Source of the DNA: Doryteuthis pealeii
Taxonomy: Eukaryota > Mollusca > Cephalopoda > Myopsida > Loliginidae
DNA: 64,000 nucleotides
Assembly (NCBI GenBank): GCA_023376005.1
Contig: CM042152.1
Coordinates: 87,284,762-87,348,761 of the forward strand
Reading direction: 5' to 3'
The notes below the pieces were generated by a model. That model saw nothing but the letters and a program-made list of their open reading frames with translations, did no database searches and was not told the DNA's origin. Shown piece after piece: positions 43,264 to 53,445 of this stretch (positions are counted from its first letter, which is position 1; every line of letters begins with the position of its first letter). The position numbers and the translations under genes were made by a program.

Positions 43264-43640
43264 AAACTTGTTGGTAAACCCTTGCAGTAAGAAAAAACCT
43301 GGAAAATAGTTTGATTGTAAAAATATACTACCAAACTTCACCTGGGGAAAAAAAATGAAAAAAAGAAAAGACCAAGATAGTCGTACCAAAAGAAAATAAT
43401 TGGTTAATACTATAATACTTGGTCAAAAGAAAAAAAAAAATATATATATATATGAAAAATATATATATAAACCACCAGGATTATCTAAAGCTAAAAAGTA
43501 AAGAGTGCTTAATACCTAAGTAGAGCAAATAATAAAGTTAAATCTAATGAGTCAGATATACCTACTAATAGTTTCACTTAGTAGGGCATTAGGTTTAACT
43601 TTATTATATATATATATATATATAATATATATATAAAAGT
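43232..43640. repeat. (TA)n blocks and a short inverted repeat in the LINE gap
   Basis: (TA)n at 43228-43260, 43441-43470 and 43604-43634. AATAAAGTTAAATCTAATG at 43531 is mirrored at 43587-43606. The expected YADD part of the reverse transcriptase is missing here. Confidence 0.6.
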
Positions 43641-43834
43641 TCCATCCTGGTCCTCGCCAACTCAGCGTATGAGTAGCACAGGGATCTGTGCGGTAAAGTA
43701 AGGAGCTGATGGTAGGTGTGGTGCTCCACCTCAGATGCTAAAATAATCTCCTTGGTCTAGCACTATTGAAAAGGGGATCGACTCCCTCGCTGATTGGCTG
43801 ATACCGACTTTAGGCTGCCCCGACGACTTTACTT
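43640..43834 (+). repeat. SINE A, 5'-truncated
   Basis: Begins at TCCTCGCCAACTCAGCGTAT and runs to the CGACTTTACTTC tail. It lies between the two reverse transcriptase fragments. Confidence 0.85.
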
Positions 43835-43859
43835 CTTATTTTTAAATGAGATGGTTTAT

Positions 43860-44250
43860 CTTTTCTTGTGATTTTGTAAATCTGTAGCCTCCTTTGCATT
43901 TTCTTAGTGAGTAATTCAGTGACACAATTGCTATAACAAATAGTACAGGCAATAAGAACTCTGGAAGATGCCTCTTTAGATTTTTACCTCTGCTAGGGTT
44001 TGTCTTCCTGCTGCTAGTTGTACTCTTCAGTTTTTCATTGCTCTTGCGATGAAGTTTATGGCTTGCTCTGATATTTTGAAAATTTTCAGTGGCATCATAT
44101 CATATTCCTTTTTGTAATCTATCCATACTGTGGCTACATTTTTCCACCTCTTTTATATTTTGTTGTCCTTCAAAGTAAAGAACCCCTTCACTGAAGCTTC
44201 CATTTCCTCTTCATTGTTTTAGCATCCCCAGCATAAAAAGTGACCCATGG
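43860..44250 (-). pseudogene. Non-LTR reverse transcriptase core relic
   Basis: Minus strand reads TVWIDYKKEYDMMP (RT motif A, usually AWIDYKKAFDSVPH), then FKISEQAINFIARAMKN, then RGIFQSSYCLYYLL (motif B, usually RGIFQGDSLSPLLF). One catalytic Asp of motif A is retained, but stops interrupt the frame. With 42847-43180 it forms one decayed LINE. Confidence 0.8.
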
Positions 44251-44317
44251 ATTGGAACAAGAAATAATCTGAGGAAACTAGGTTTGGACTATAGTTTATT
44301 TCAGAAACTAGCATGTA

Positions 44318-44545
44318 CTGTAAATCCTCGAGTACAATCTGCACTTTTTCCCCAAATTTAAAGGTCAAAATCCCTAGTGCGTACAATATATGAGGTTAAC
44401 AATGAAAAATATTTTCTAAGCAATGTCTGAGTCTCTATTTGCTGTCCGGCAATGCTTATTTAGACACATTTTTTTCAGAGGTACAACCCCCTAAAAATCC
44501 CCTGTGTATTATACTCAAGGGCGGACTATACTCGAGGATTTACGG
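44318..44545. mobile_element. MITE with TA target
   Basis: Inverted ends CTGTAAATCCTCGAGTACA and the complement of CCGTAAATCCTCGAGTATA, flanked by TA on both sides, as for Tc1/mariner-type MITEs. About 228 bp, non-coding. Confidence 0.75.
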
Positions 44546-44549
44546 TATG

Positions 44550-45162
44550 TAAATATTGCAAAACTTTTGACTCAACCAAGTAAAACACAAGGTTTGAAAT
44601 ATTTTTCAATTTAAATTTTTTCCCAATTGTTTATATCACATAAGCAAAGAAACTGATCTTCTATGCTTAAAGTTAGAGAATAAATGGTTAATAATTGTGC
44701 ATAAAAAATACTCAGATAAGATATATTATCCTAAAGGAAGATCCAATAAAAAGATTATAGTCCAAGCAAAACGAGAACTAAAATTAAATTGAAACTGTAT
44801 GAAAGGAGTTGTAGATTTTATCTAGTGAGAGTTTTCTTATCTTTCTCCTTACATTCTGAAGTTAATCAAATTTGCCCATTTACACATACAAAGGATGAAT
44901 GCAACTTTGAAAAACAAATTTTTAAACTGTCAATTTTGTTTATATTTCAATGTTCTATTTACATCATCTCCATGAAAGTGACTATGTTTTTCCTGTTTAT
45001 TTGGATACATGAATGTTAAATAAAAAATTTAAAAAATTAAGCAGATCTGAGTTTTTTTTATAAAGAATAGTTCAGAATAAAGAGATGAGGTAATGAAAAG
45101 ATCATTATTGAAAAAAATTAACTTATAGACAATATCTTTAGGAAGGGAGAAATACATTTCTG
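44550..45162. other. No feature recognised
   Basis: AT-rich. The 76-residue open frame at 44789-45019 has no family features. Confidence 0.4.
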
Positions 45163-45384
45163 GAGGTGCTTGGTGTAATGGTTATCATTGTAGGAAATGG
45201 ACTCAGCAACTTGAGTTCAGATCCTGGATGAGGCTGTTTACATTTCCCATAGCAATACAGGCTGGGCTCTTTAACCTTGGTGAGACAACCAGTCTATAAG
45301 AAGGAAAACTCTGAATTTAAACCTATTAAACTCCACTTAATAAATTGACAATGTGTTACATCCTACTCATGCAGAGGGGTTAGT
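45163..45384 (+). repeat. SINE B, internally deleted
   Basis: Head GGTGCTTGGTGTAATGGTTA to the GCAGAGGGGTTAGTGTATA tail. About 50 bp of body around the CCCTTGGGAAAGG block is missing. Confidence 0.85.
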
Positions 45385-45401
45385 GTATATATATATATAT
45401 G

Positions 45402-45793
45402 GGTTAGGAGGTTTATTTAGAAGGCTATCACAATGCAGATGTAAAGAAAAAGAAAAAGAAAAATACGGTAACAATGGTGTTGTGTGTTAACCTGTATTTT
45501 ATTCTTGAATTTTCAAGATAAAATCCCTTTTTCAAAAGATCACTGGAACTGAAGTAGTCTAGTTATGGCATTTCTATTCAAATGAATTTATTTATTCACA
45601 TATATATAAAAAATCATTTAAATAGAAATGCCATAACTAGACTACTTCAGTTCCAGTGATCTTTTGAAAAAGGGATTTTCTCTCAAAAATGAAAGAATTA
45701 AATACAGGTTAACACACAACACCATTGTTACCGTATTATTTTTTTTTTCTTTATATCTGCATTGTGATAGCCTTCTAAATCAACCTCCTAACC
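45402..45793. repeat. Large palindrome (392 bp)
   Basis: GGTTAGGAGGTTTATTTAGA at the left and its complement at the right. Arms of about 180 bp, interrupted only by A/T-run differences. Very similar arms suggest a young or gene-converted foldback. (TA)n lies on its left side. Confidence 0.9.
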
Positions 45794-45831
45794 AATATAT
45801 ACACAATGCTTCAAGCAAATTATAAAACTCT

Positions 45832-45837
<6 letters not shown>

Positions 45838-45885
<48 letters not shown>
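45838..45885. repeat. (TA)n microsatellite
   Basis: About 48 bp of TA. Confidence 0.95.
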
Positions 45886-45887
<2 letters not shown>

Positions 45888-45912
45888 AATCTAGCTATTT
45901 TCAGCCGACAGT

Positions 45913-46132
45913 ATTTGGGAGAATATGTGCTTAATTGAAGTCAGACCTAATTTTTTGAAAGTTAATTCATTAATGATTAATTAGGCGGGATTTAACTACT
46001 TAAATGTAAGGCTAAATTTTTCTCGATTTGTTTAGCCTTACATTTAAGTAGTTAAATCCCGCCTAATTAATCATTAATGAATTAACTTTCAAAAAATTAG
46101 GTCTGACTTCAATTAAGCACATATTCTCCCAT
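45913..46132. repeat. Palindrome, tail of the hammerhead-3 family
   Basis: Arms of about 100 bp (GGGAGAATATGTGCTTAATT outward, AATGTAAGGCTAAA inward) with a TTTTTCTCGATTTG centre. The arms equal the tail of 32978-33100 and stop just before the position of the hammerhead. (TA)n at 46133-46145. Confidence 0.9.
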
Positions 46133-46145
46133 ATATATATATATA

Positions 46146-46839
46146 ATATATATATACACATGCAAAAGATGGAAGAGAATACAGAAGGAAATATCTGGAC
46201 AACTTGCTGAACATTCCCTGGAATAAAAATATTATACTAAAATGCTTCTTTTACAATAAAATCAATTGTATTTTATTTTTCTCTGAATGAGTCCTGTCTT
46301 ATTAACTTGATTCAAGAAGTTGGGGTAGGCAGAGATGTGTTCCTGGAGATGGCAATTTTATTTGCTTTCTGGATTACTTAAATGTTCATGATCAAGTTTT
46401 AGCTAAAATATTCTGGACACTTCAGAGAGCAAAATGTGGCACTGCACCCCACCATACCCCTTCCCCTAAATACCTTTAAAACACTTCCTGAAGTCAAGAG
46501 AGTTTACATACCAATTTTCATCATGATTTTCTCATTAGCCAAGGAGGTAGAATGATCAATTTATTATTAATTTTTCTTTCAACAGTTCCAGGCAGACACT
46601 TCCGCAGAAGCCAATTTTATTTAATTTCAGGACAAATTAGACGTTTCCTATAAATTTTAAGCTAAAATGTTTAGACCATCTTCAGGAGTGGTGAGAAGAG
46701 GTATCTACAAATACCTTTAAAACACTCCTTAAGGTGAAAGGATTTCACATACAAAATTTCATTATGATTGGACCATTAATGAAGGGATTTGTATAATAGA
46801 TGTTAAAGAAAAAAAACTATGTGTGAATAAATATAAGGA
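46146..46839. repeat. Diverged direct duplication, otherwise unassigned
   Basis: 46420-46580 and 46670-46800 share AATACCTTTAAAACACT, TTCATCATGATT-like and CACATAC-like blocks, about 250 bp apart. Confidence 0.5.
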
Positions 46840-46913
46840 TAAAATGTGAAATGAATTTGGTGAAGTGTTTATATATTTATTATGTTTTACCGTGTGAACT
46901 TTATCAGATAAGG

Positions 46914-47335
46914 ATTTTAGGAATAATATTGAGAAACATTACAACTGTTAGGTATGAGGTTATCATGGCAACATAATTAGGAAAGCTGATTGTTATGAAA
47001 ATTTAAAAAGTTGGAAAATTTTAGGAAAAATATTGAGAAACATTACAACTGTTAGGTATGAGGTTATCATGGCAACATAATTAGGAACGCTGATTGTTAT
47101 GAAAATTTAAAAAGTTGGAAAATTTTAGGAAAAATATTGAGAAACATTACAACTGTTAGGTATGAGGTTATCATGGCAACATAATTAGGAAAGCTGATTG
47201 TTATGAAAATTTAAAAAGTTGGAAAATTTTAAGAAAAATATTGAGAACATTACAACTGTTAGGTATGAGGTTATCATGGCAACATAATTAGGAACGCTGA
47301 TTGTTATGAAAATTTAAAAAGTTGGAAAACAAAAA
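46914..47335 (+). repeat. 104-bp tandem repeat with X-box-like site, four copies
   Basis: Unit AATATTGAGAAACATTACAA ... GGTTATCATGGCAACATAAT ... AAAATTTAAAAAGTTGGAAA. Each unit contains GTTATCATGGCAAC, close to the RFX X-box consensus GTTGCCATGGCAAC (right half perfect). The first unit and its upstream flank (46840-46913) resemble the family in which the LTR at 48414 sits. Confidence 0.9.
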
Positions 47336-47387
47336 ACAATATGGTTGTTTTGTGGGAAGAAAAATATTCAATTTATGAAAGGTTTAC

Positions 47388-47460
47388 ATTTTGGTTGTTT
47401 TGTTTTACAGCATACCAATCCTTTTCAGGTCATTTAATACCAAATCAATGCATTTTGATA
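47388..47460 (+). repeat. D-like start fragment
   Basis: GGTTGTTTTGTTTTACAGCA and CATTTAATACCAAATC. First 70 bp of a D-like repeat. Confidence 0.5.
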
Positions 47461-47639
47461 TTCAGTTTCTTACAGTACCTACTGTTGCTTAAATGGTCAC
47501 ACTTATAAGATTGAACAGTGCTTAACCTCAGTGATCTAGTGGAACAGTGTTTTCAATGTGACTTGACTGTAAGGTTTGCATGTTACTTTATAAGCAAAGC
47601 AAGAAATACTGAAAACATAGAATCCACTGAGATCTCTTT

Positions 47640-48060
47640 GTTATTGAGAATTCTGGGGTATGAGGGTTATCGTCCTTGTCTATGAGCCTCTGTTTCGAAC
47701 CAACCAATCCCGAGCCAGCATACTTTGGCGGGCAAAGCCGAATAAGCAAACTCGCCCTCTTCTGATCCAGTTTTCACCGGAGACGGACCTAACACAGGGT
47801 CTCTCCACCTCTTCTCAACAACCAGAAACAGAGTCAGACATCAAAGAGAATGTCTATCATATCCGAACTATCAGAAGGTCGTAGCAAGGACTCCGATAAT
47901 ACTCTATCTCAGGACTCAGATAAGTTATTACAAATTATAAACATTTGTGCAGACGAACTAAAGTTTGCAATCCTTATTGTTATATGTAATACACGTCTTT
48001 TATTCCTATTTCTAGTTGTTTGGTTATTTCTTTAACTCTTGACCTGTCTGCAACACTTGT
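47640..48060 (+). other. GC-richer island, possible retroelement fragment
   Basis: Frames read FRTNQSRASILWRAKPNKQT and RPLLIQFSPETDLTQGLSTS; a second frame reads GRSKDSDNTLSQDSDKLLQI and ends in a hydrophobic segment. Composition differs clearly from the surroundings. It might be the end of a degraded retroelement ORF, but I do not recognise a domain. Confidence 0.3.
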
Positions 48061-48413
48061 GGTTAACTCCATATTAGCAAACTTGGAATGCTGACGTTTT
48101 GTATCTAGTTTCTTTATATTGTATTAAAAATTAAACAAACCAGATTTTATAATACACTATCTTTTCTGGCAAGATTCATATTAAAACAAAATGGTATCTC
48201 ACTCAGGATCTAGAATAAGAAAAAAATTATCTCCAGCATTCACTTATTTTAATATGTTATTTAATTATAATTTATTACTAACAATATTTTACTTCACAGA
48301 CAACAGTAATATTTTCAAATCATTTAATTCATAGTTTAAATAATGGCCATACACAATTTTTATGGTTTTTCATTTCCCACTTATTAAATGATTGAAGTTC
48401 TCACTAATGTTGC

Positions 48414-48683
48414 TGTTGTATTGTCAAGGTGGAATGATACACAAGAAATTGAGTGCTTAATATATTTATTCAGCTCTAGTATCCGGTGCTAATAGATACA
48501 TACAAAAACACAGAACAATAAGTTACAAAACAATTAACAAGACAACTTACAAGAAATAGAGGAGGGTCAAATGTGGTATAGCCAAATGCAGTAAGATCAG
48601 TTCGAATATTAATCAGCTTATTAATTCACTATGAGCCAGTCCATCAGTTAGAGTGCTGAAGGGATGCTAGCTACTCTACAACA
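48414..48683 (-). mobile_element. Solo LTR, family 2 copy 1
   Basis: 270 bp, TGTTGTATTG ... CTCTACAACA on the plus strand, flanked by a perfect 5-bp duplication GTTGC (48409-48413, 48684-48688). On the minus strand it contains GGCTATACC and an AATAAA signal near the end (GCTGAATAAATATATTAAGC). Same family as 60756-61032. Confidence 0.85.
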
Positions 48684-48883
48684 GTTGCCACCTTATAAAC
48701 AGTTGTAATATCCCCCAATATTATTCCTAAAATCTAACATTTTTCAAATCTTTATCAGATAAAATTCATACAAGGTGAAATGTTACAATAAATATATAAA
48801 CATTCCACCAAATTGGTTTTCACATCTTCCAAACTTATATGTACAAACATTATTCAAAATGGAGATGAGCTATGATTGCCAAA

Positions 48884-49253
48884 ACATGCACCTTGCAAGG
48901 TACTTAGTGATAAGTCCAGAATTACATAGACAGGCACTTTTCCAAGAATAACTGGTTGACATCCAAGTTCAACTGGACTATTATCCTCTATTTATATTTT
49001 TGTCTTAAAAATTCCTGTGAATTTATTAAGAAATTCTCAAAATACAGTAATGACATACCATGATTAAAGATAATAGAGATGCATATAACTCTAATAAAGG
49101 ATGGCATAGCAGACTGCAAAATGATCTAGCGCTTCTCATAAATATTTCTGCATAGCCTAGAGAAAGCAGCAAGAGGCATTGGCCTCAATGTGAACTCAGA
49201 TAAAATGGAGTTCATGTGTTTTACATGTGACATATCCACATTGACACCAGATG
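48884..49253. other. No feature recognised
   Basis: Nothing assigned. Confidence 0.4.
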
Positions 49254-49530
49254 GATGGTTGGTTGGTTGGTTGGCGTTTACAGCATGTCAACCATTGGGA
49301 AAATTTTATGTTGAAAACGTTTTCAATTCTTTTTATATTCATTCTTGTTGACTGTTTTTTAAACTCATTTTTTCGTCTATTTAATCCATAGATGAGACCC
49401 TAACAGGTATTACCACTCTGTGTCAGAGAGGACCTGGGAGTAATGGAAATGAAGGGGGTACTCCACACTCCCCAGAGCTCCAGAATTGGAACCTCACCAC
49501 TAGATGCATTTTAACGTGAGAAAGGTAAGA
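49254..49530 (+). repeat. Family D, 5' half
   Basis: GGTTGGTTGGTTGGTTGG, CATAGATGAGACCCTAACAG, CCAGAATTGGAACCTCACCA. Stops after the TTTAACGT block. Confidence 0.75.
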
Positions 49531-49671
49531 GGATATACAACTTGGAATCCATATCACCACAAGAGTTGATAGAACAAGGCTGAACACAGCATCATATCTC
49601 AGGGCGAGGACTCTAGCTCCTGGTTTTGCTACTCTACCATTGCAAATTACCCTAACAAGCTGGTAGGTTTG

Positions 49672-49800
49672 AAGTTCCCTAGACTGGTTGTCCACACCAA
49701 GGTTACAGAGCTTAGACTACTCTATTTACTCAGAACTGTAGAGAAGGAAGAGATGAATTCATTCACCTTTCCCAAAACAAATATTTGCACTGTAAAGGAT
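49672..49800 (-). repeat. SINE B fragment, diverged
   Basis: CTAGACTGGTTGTCCACACC and TTCACCTTTCCCAAAAC. Body only. Confidence 0.55.
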
Positions 49801-50591
49801 CAATACTGACAGTGATACATATGTATGTTTCATTAATATCATTTTAAAAGCTGACCAAACATAGAAGTTTGATAGATAAGAACATAAAAAGTAAGTTTAA
49901 TCATCCTCTAGTGACAAATAATCATTTGTAAATATGAATTCAACCAGAGATTTTAGTAAATTGGAAAGTTAGGAAAGTTCTTACCAGCCAAATATGTTTT
50001 CATTTTTTTTTTTATGATTATCAATTTTGTCAACAGATTTCCCAAGAATATTATTAATGCTCTGTCTACTTATTGCTTCTTTTATTTTACTCCACTGGAG
50101 GATGATTCTATGTTAGAAACTAGAATTATATCCCAGAACAACAATAACCTTTTAATTATAATGACTTGCTTTACAGGATTAAACCTACAATCTAAAAAAA
50201 CAACAACAAAAAATGCATAGAAATTCACCATAAGAAAGCACCTGAGAGATACGTGTTAAACCCAACAAAAGAAATTAATGGACTTTTTTAAAAATATCAA
50301 ATGATAGAACATCTTTGATAATATAAGATATTTGTAAACTTTTGCTTTTTATCAAAACATCAAAGAAACTGGTAATAGTAAATCAATTCAGCTATTTCAC
50401 TGTTAAAGACTAGTCAGACATAGAAGCAATATGACTTATATCATTAATGAAAGAAAAAAAAGGACAATAAAAGTATTCTTTATGATATATAAAGAATATA
50501 CAAGTGTAAGAAAATCTATGTAAAGTCTAATTTATTACTTGGAGTTTTGATTCATAAAAACATTTTTAATTCTGAGATAAAAAGTTAACAA
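49801..50591. other. No feature recognised
   Basis: AT-rich, short open frames only. Confidence 0.4.
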
Positions 50592-51815
50592 AACTAGCAA
50601 GAATATGCGACCTCCGGGCATTAGTATTTAAGTTTTAATGTAATGAAATATTAGTATTATCTGCGTTATTGGACTATTGTCCCCATCTTCATTGTTATTT
50701 GTACAACGTTTCGGCTGATATGCCCTCCGGCCTTCTTCAGGTATTTCTTGTCGGACTCGGGAACATTCTCGGACTCGGGAACTTTCTTGTCGTAATCGGG
50801 AGCCATCACGGAACTTTGAACCTATTTATTCCACGGAGGTACCCTGTTCTCCTTCCACTAACCATAGCTGGGGTTATGTTAATTATTTTTATTTAACTGC
50901 CTCTAATCAGGATTGAACTCATGGCCTAGTGGATAAGGTAGTTAGGTTAAGACAGTTTAAGTGACAGTTATCTCTGGATACCGAGTTCAATCCTGAGTAG
51001 AGGCAGTTAGAAAAATAATCAACACAACTCCTACCCCAGCTATGGTTAGCGGAATGAGAACAGGATACCCCGTGGAATAAATAAAGGGTTAGGTTCAAAG
51101 TTCCGTGATGGCTCCCGATTAGGACAAGAAAGTTCCCGAGTTCGAAAAGAAGGTTCCTGAGTCCGAGAAGGTTCCCGAGTCCGACAAGAAATACCTGAAG
51201 AAGGCCGGAGGGCATATCGTCCGAAAAGTTGTACAAATAACAATGAAGATGGGGACAATATTCCGAATAACGCAGATAATACTAATCTTCAAGCCTCATC
51301 TCAAACATTCAGAGAAATGGTAATGAAATATATTAAATTAAAAAGACTAACGATATCAAATAAGCATGCATATAAAAAGATTACACTGATTTTAATTGGT
51401 TTCTATATAAAATCATTCATAGGATTGATTTTGATGGATTGGAGAATAAAACAATAATATCAGATATCAATTACACCAAGTAATTATTTATTAAACCCGA
51501 TTTTGTTAAAACCAGTATGCCAATTAATTACACCATATATTAGGTAAACGTTTATTTCTTAGTCATATATAAGACATATAGCGGGATTTTAAATGTAATA
51601 ATAACATGGGATGTTTTTTTAGGGAAATCTAACTCAGATTTTCAAAGAGACATTGGTAATAAATAAGATTTATTCTATGTATTAATTAATGATTTTGAGT
51701 ATAAATTAAATATTCATAGATAAACTTACACAATTAGTGAGGGTATTCTAATGTAAGCAGTGACATAGTTTCGATTACAGACAGAAAGGCACTGAATTCC
51801 ATTATAATAAGATAT
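50592..51815 (+). repeat. Family E copy interrupted by family F dimer
   Basis: 50592-50651 is the E start (AACTAGCAAGAATATGCGAC) and 51332-51815 is the diverged rest, ending TTCCATTATAATAAGATAT. The F dimer splits it and leaves a 12-bp duplication. Related to 58431-59036 and 61780-62330. Confidence 0.8.
50652..51319. mobile_element. Family F head-to-head dimer (F8), 668 bp
   Basis: A minus-strand F copy truncated at its tRNA B box (left) joins a plus-strand F copy with a complete tRNA-Leu-like head: A box TGGCCTAGTGGATAAGG at 50921, B box GAGTTCAATCCTGAG at 50983. Each arm has a CUGAAGA-A-GGCCG...GAAA-type motif and the conserved tail. A perfect 12-bp target duplication GTAATGAAATAT (50640-50651, 51320-51331) flanks the whole dimer. 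Confidence 0.9.
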
Positions 51816-52008
51816 CAAACATCCACCCAAGGAAAATAAAAATGCTCATCTCAAAATATTCCCACTACAATCTCAGTTTTAAAAAATCTAATTGGTACCA
51901 ATGATCTGTGTTCAAGCTCATACAGGATTTCAAGTGCTCCATTCAGAAGATTGGTGAATTTCCCACATTTCTTCAATTTGACTGTATATATATATATATA
52001 TATATATA

Positions 52009-52287
52009 CCAACCCCTCCGCACGAGCAGGATGTGACACAGGGTCAATTTCTTAAGCAGAGTTCAACAGGTTTGAATTCAGAGTTTTCCTTCTCCTAGAC
52101 CGGTTGCCTAACCAAGGTTAAAGAGCCCAGTCTGCCCTACTATTTACCCATAGCTGGAGGGAGAGTAGGATTAATACCTTTCCCAAGGGTATTAGCACTA
52201 AGTGAAATGCAATTACCACATCCAGGATTTGAACTCGGGGCGACGAGTCCATTTCCCATGATTTTAACCATTACACCATGCGCTTCC
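52009..52287 (-). repeat. SINE B, full length with target duplication
   Basis: CCAACCCCTCCGCACGAGCA tail complement to the TTACACCATGCGC head complement. The flanks TTGACTGTATATA (left) and TTGACTGTGTATA (right) are a near-perfect target duplication. (TA)n at 51988-52008 is at its 3' end. Confidence 0.92.
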
Positions 52288-53099
52288 TACTTGACTGTGT
52301 ATAAGATTAACTCAAGATTTTTTTGGGGGGGGGGGGGATAAGTAGGAATTATTGAATAATCTGAATAGAAACATCATATCAAAATTGATAAAATAAATTA
52401 ATGTTATATAATCAGTTGCTTATATCTAAAAGGAACTTTATATATGAAAATTCTAGATTTGCATAACCATGTCAATTCCCAGAAATTTCCAGTACTGGAT
52501 TATATGTTTAATCTGAATGTTTATAATCCAGGTAGAAGTAATCTTAAAGACAAAGACACATCAAAGAGAGCCCTAAAAGAGATGTTCACTTTCAAATGAC
52601 AACCCAGGACTTATTGTAAAAAGTTGTTCCTGAAAACAGGACCCTTGTAGATTTATTACAGAGTTGAAGTCTTTAGAAATACAAAAGAGATGGATGTGAG
52701 ATATATAAATAACGTTTATATCTAGCATCCCTAAGAGAAATGAATTGTGGTATGTGGAATATAAATGTAAAGGCAATTCTCCAGTTCCAGTGGTTTGGGA
52801 CATTGAATCATCTTCCAGCAGATTGAAGTTCTAATTGTCAATGGAGCTGAATTTGTGCCAGTCAAAGATGATCGTTTTATCTCTTGAGCATTCTTTAGTT
52901 CTCTTCTAGTTTGTGTCGTTTTTTCCCAACAACCAAAACTCAGTTTTTCAACTTGATCTTAGGAATCTACTTATTATGTCATTCAATAACTTAAGTTCCA
53001 TAATTAAAATTTTTATATTCAATAATATCTGCCAATCACCTAGCTCTCCACACTTTTCTATTGATAAATAGTCCTTCTTAATTATTAGCTTCTTACTTG
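52288..53099. other. No gene; G-run at 52324-52338
   Basis: Unassigned AT-rich sequence with a homopolymeric G tract. Confidence 0.4.
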
Positions 53100-53445
53100 G
53101 GTGTAGAGATTTGTGTAGACTGATCAGTATTCAACTGTGTTGCAAATTGAATCTGCTTCTGAAATCCAAACTTGGTAAGTGGTTTAAATAGCAGCTTGGG
53201 CCATTCTACTTTGTGGAATGGTCAAGTCTATGAAATATCACAAGCAAGTGTTTATAACATTATAACATTAACAAAATACAATTCTTGCCAGTGGTGTGAA
53301 GAAGGTAAACCCTGGCTAGTGGTATAAGACTACTCAGTCAGCATAATACTCCCATATTGTGTAGAGATTTGTGTAGACTGATCAGCATTCAACTGTATTG
53401 CAAGTTGAATCTGCTTCTGAGAATCCAAACTTGGCAAGTGGTTAA
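53100..53445 (+). repeat. Local duplication, about 88 bp, 257 bp apart
   Basis: AGATTTGTGTAGACTGATCA and TTGAATCTGCTTCTGA occur at 53106-53190 and 53361-53445. Confidence 0.85.
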
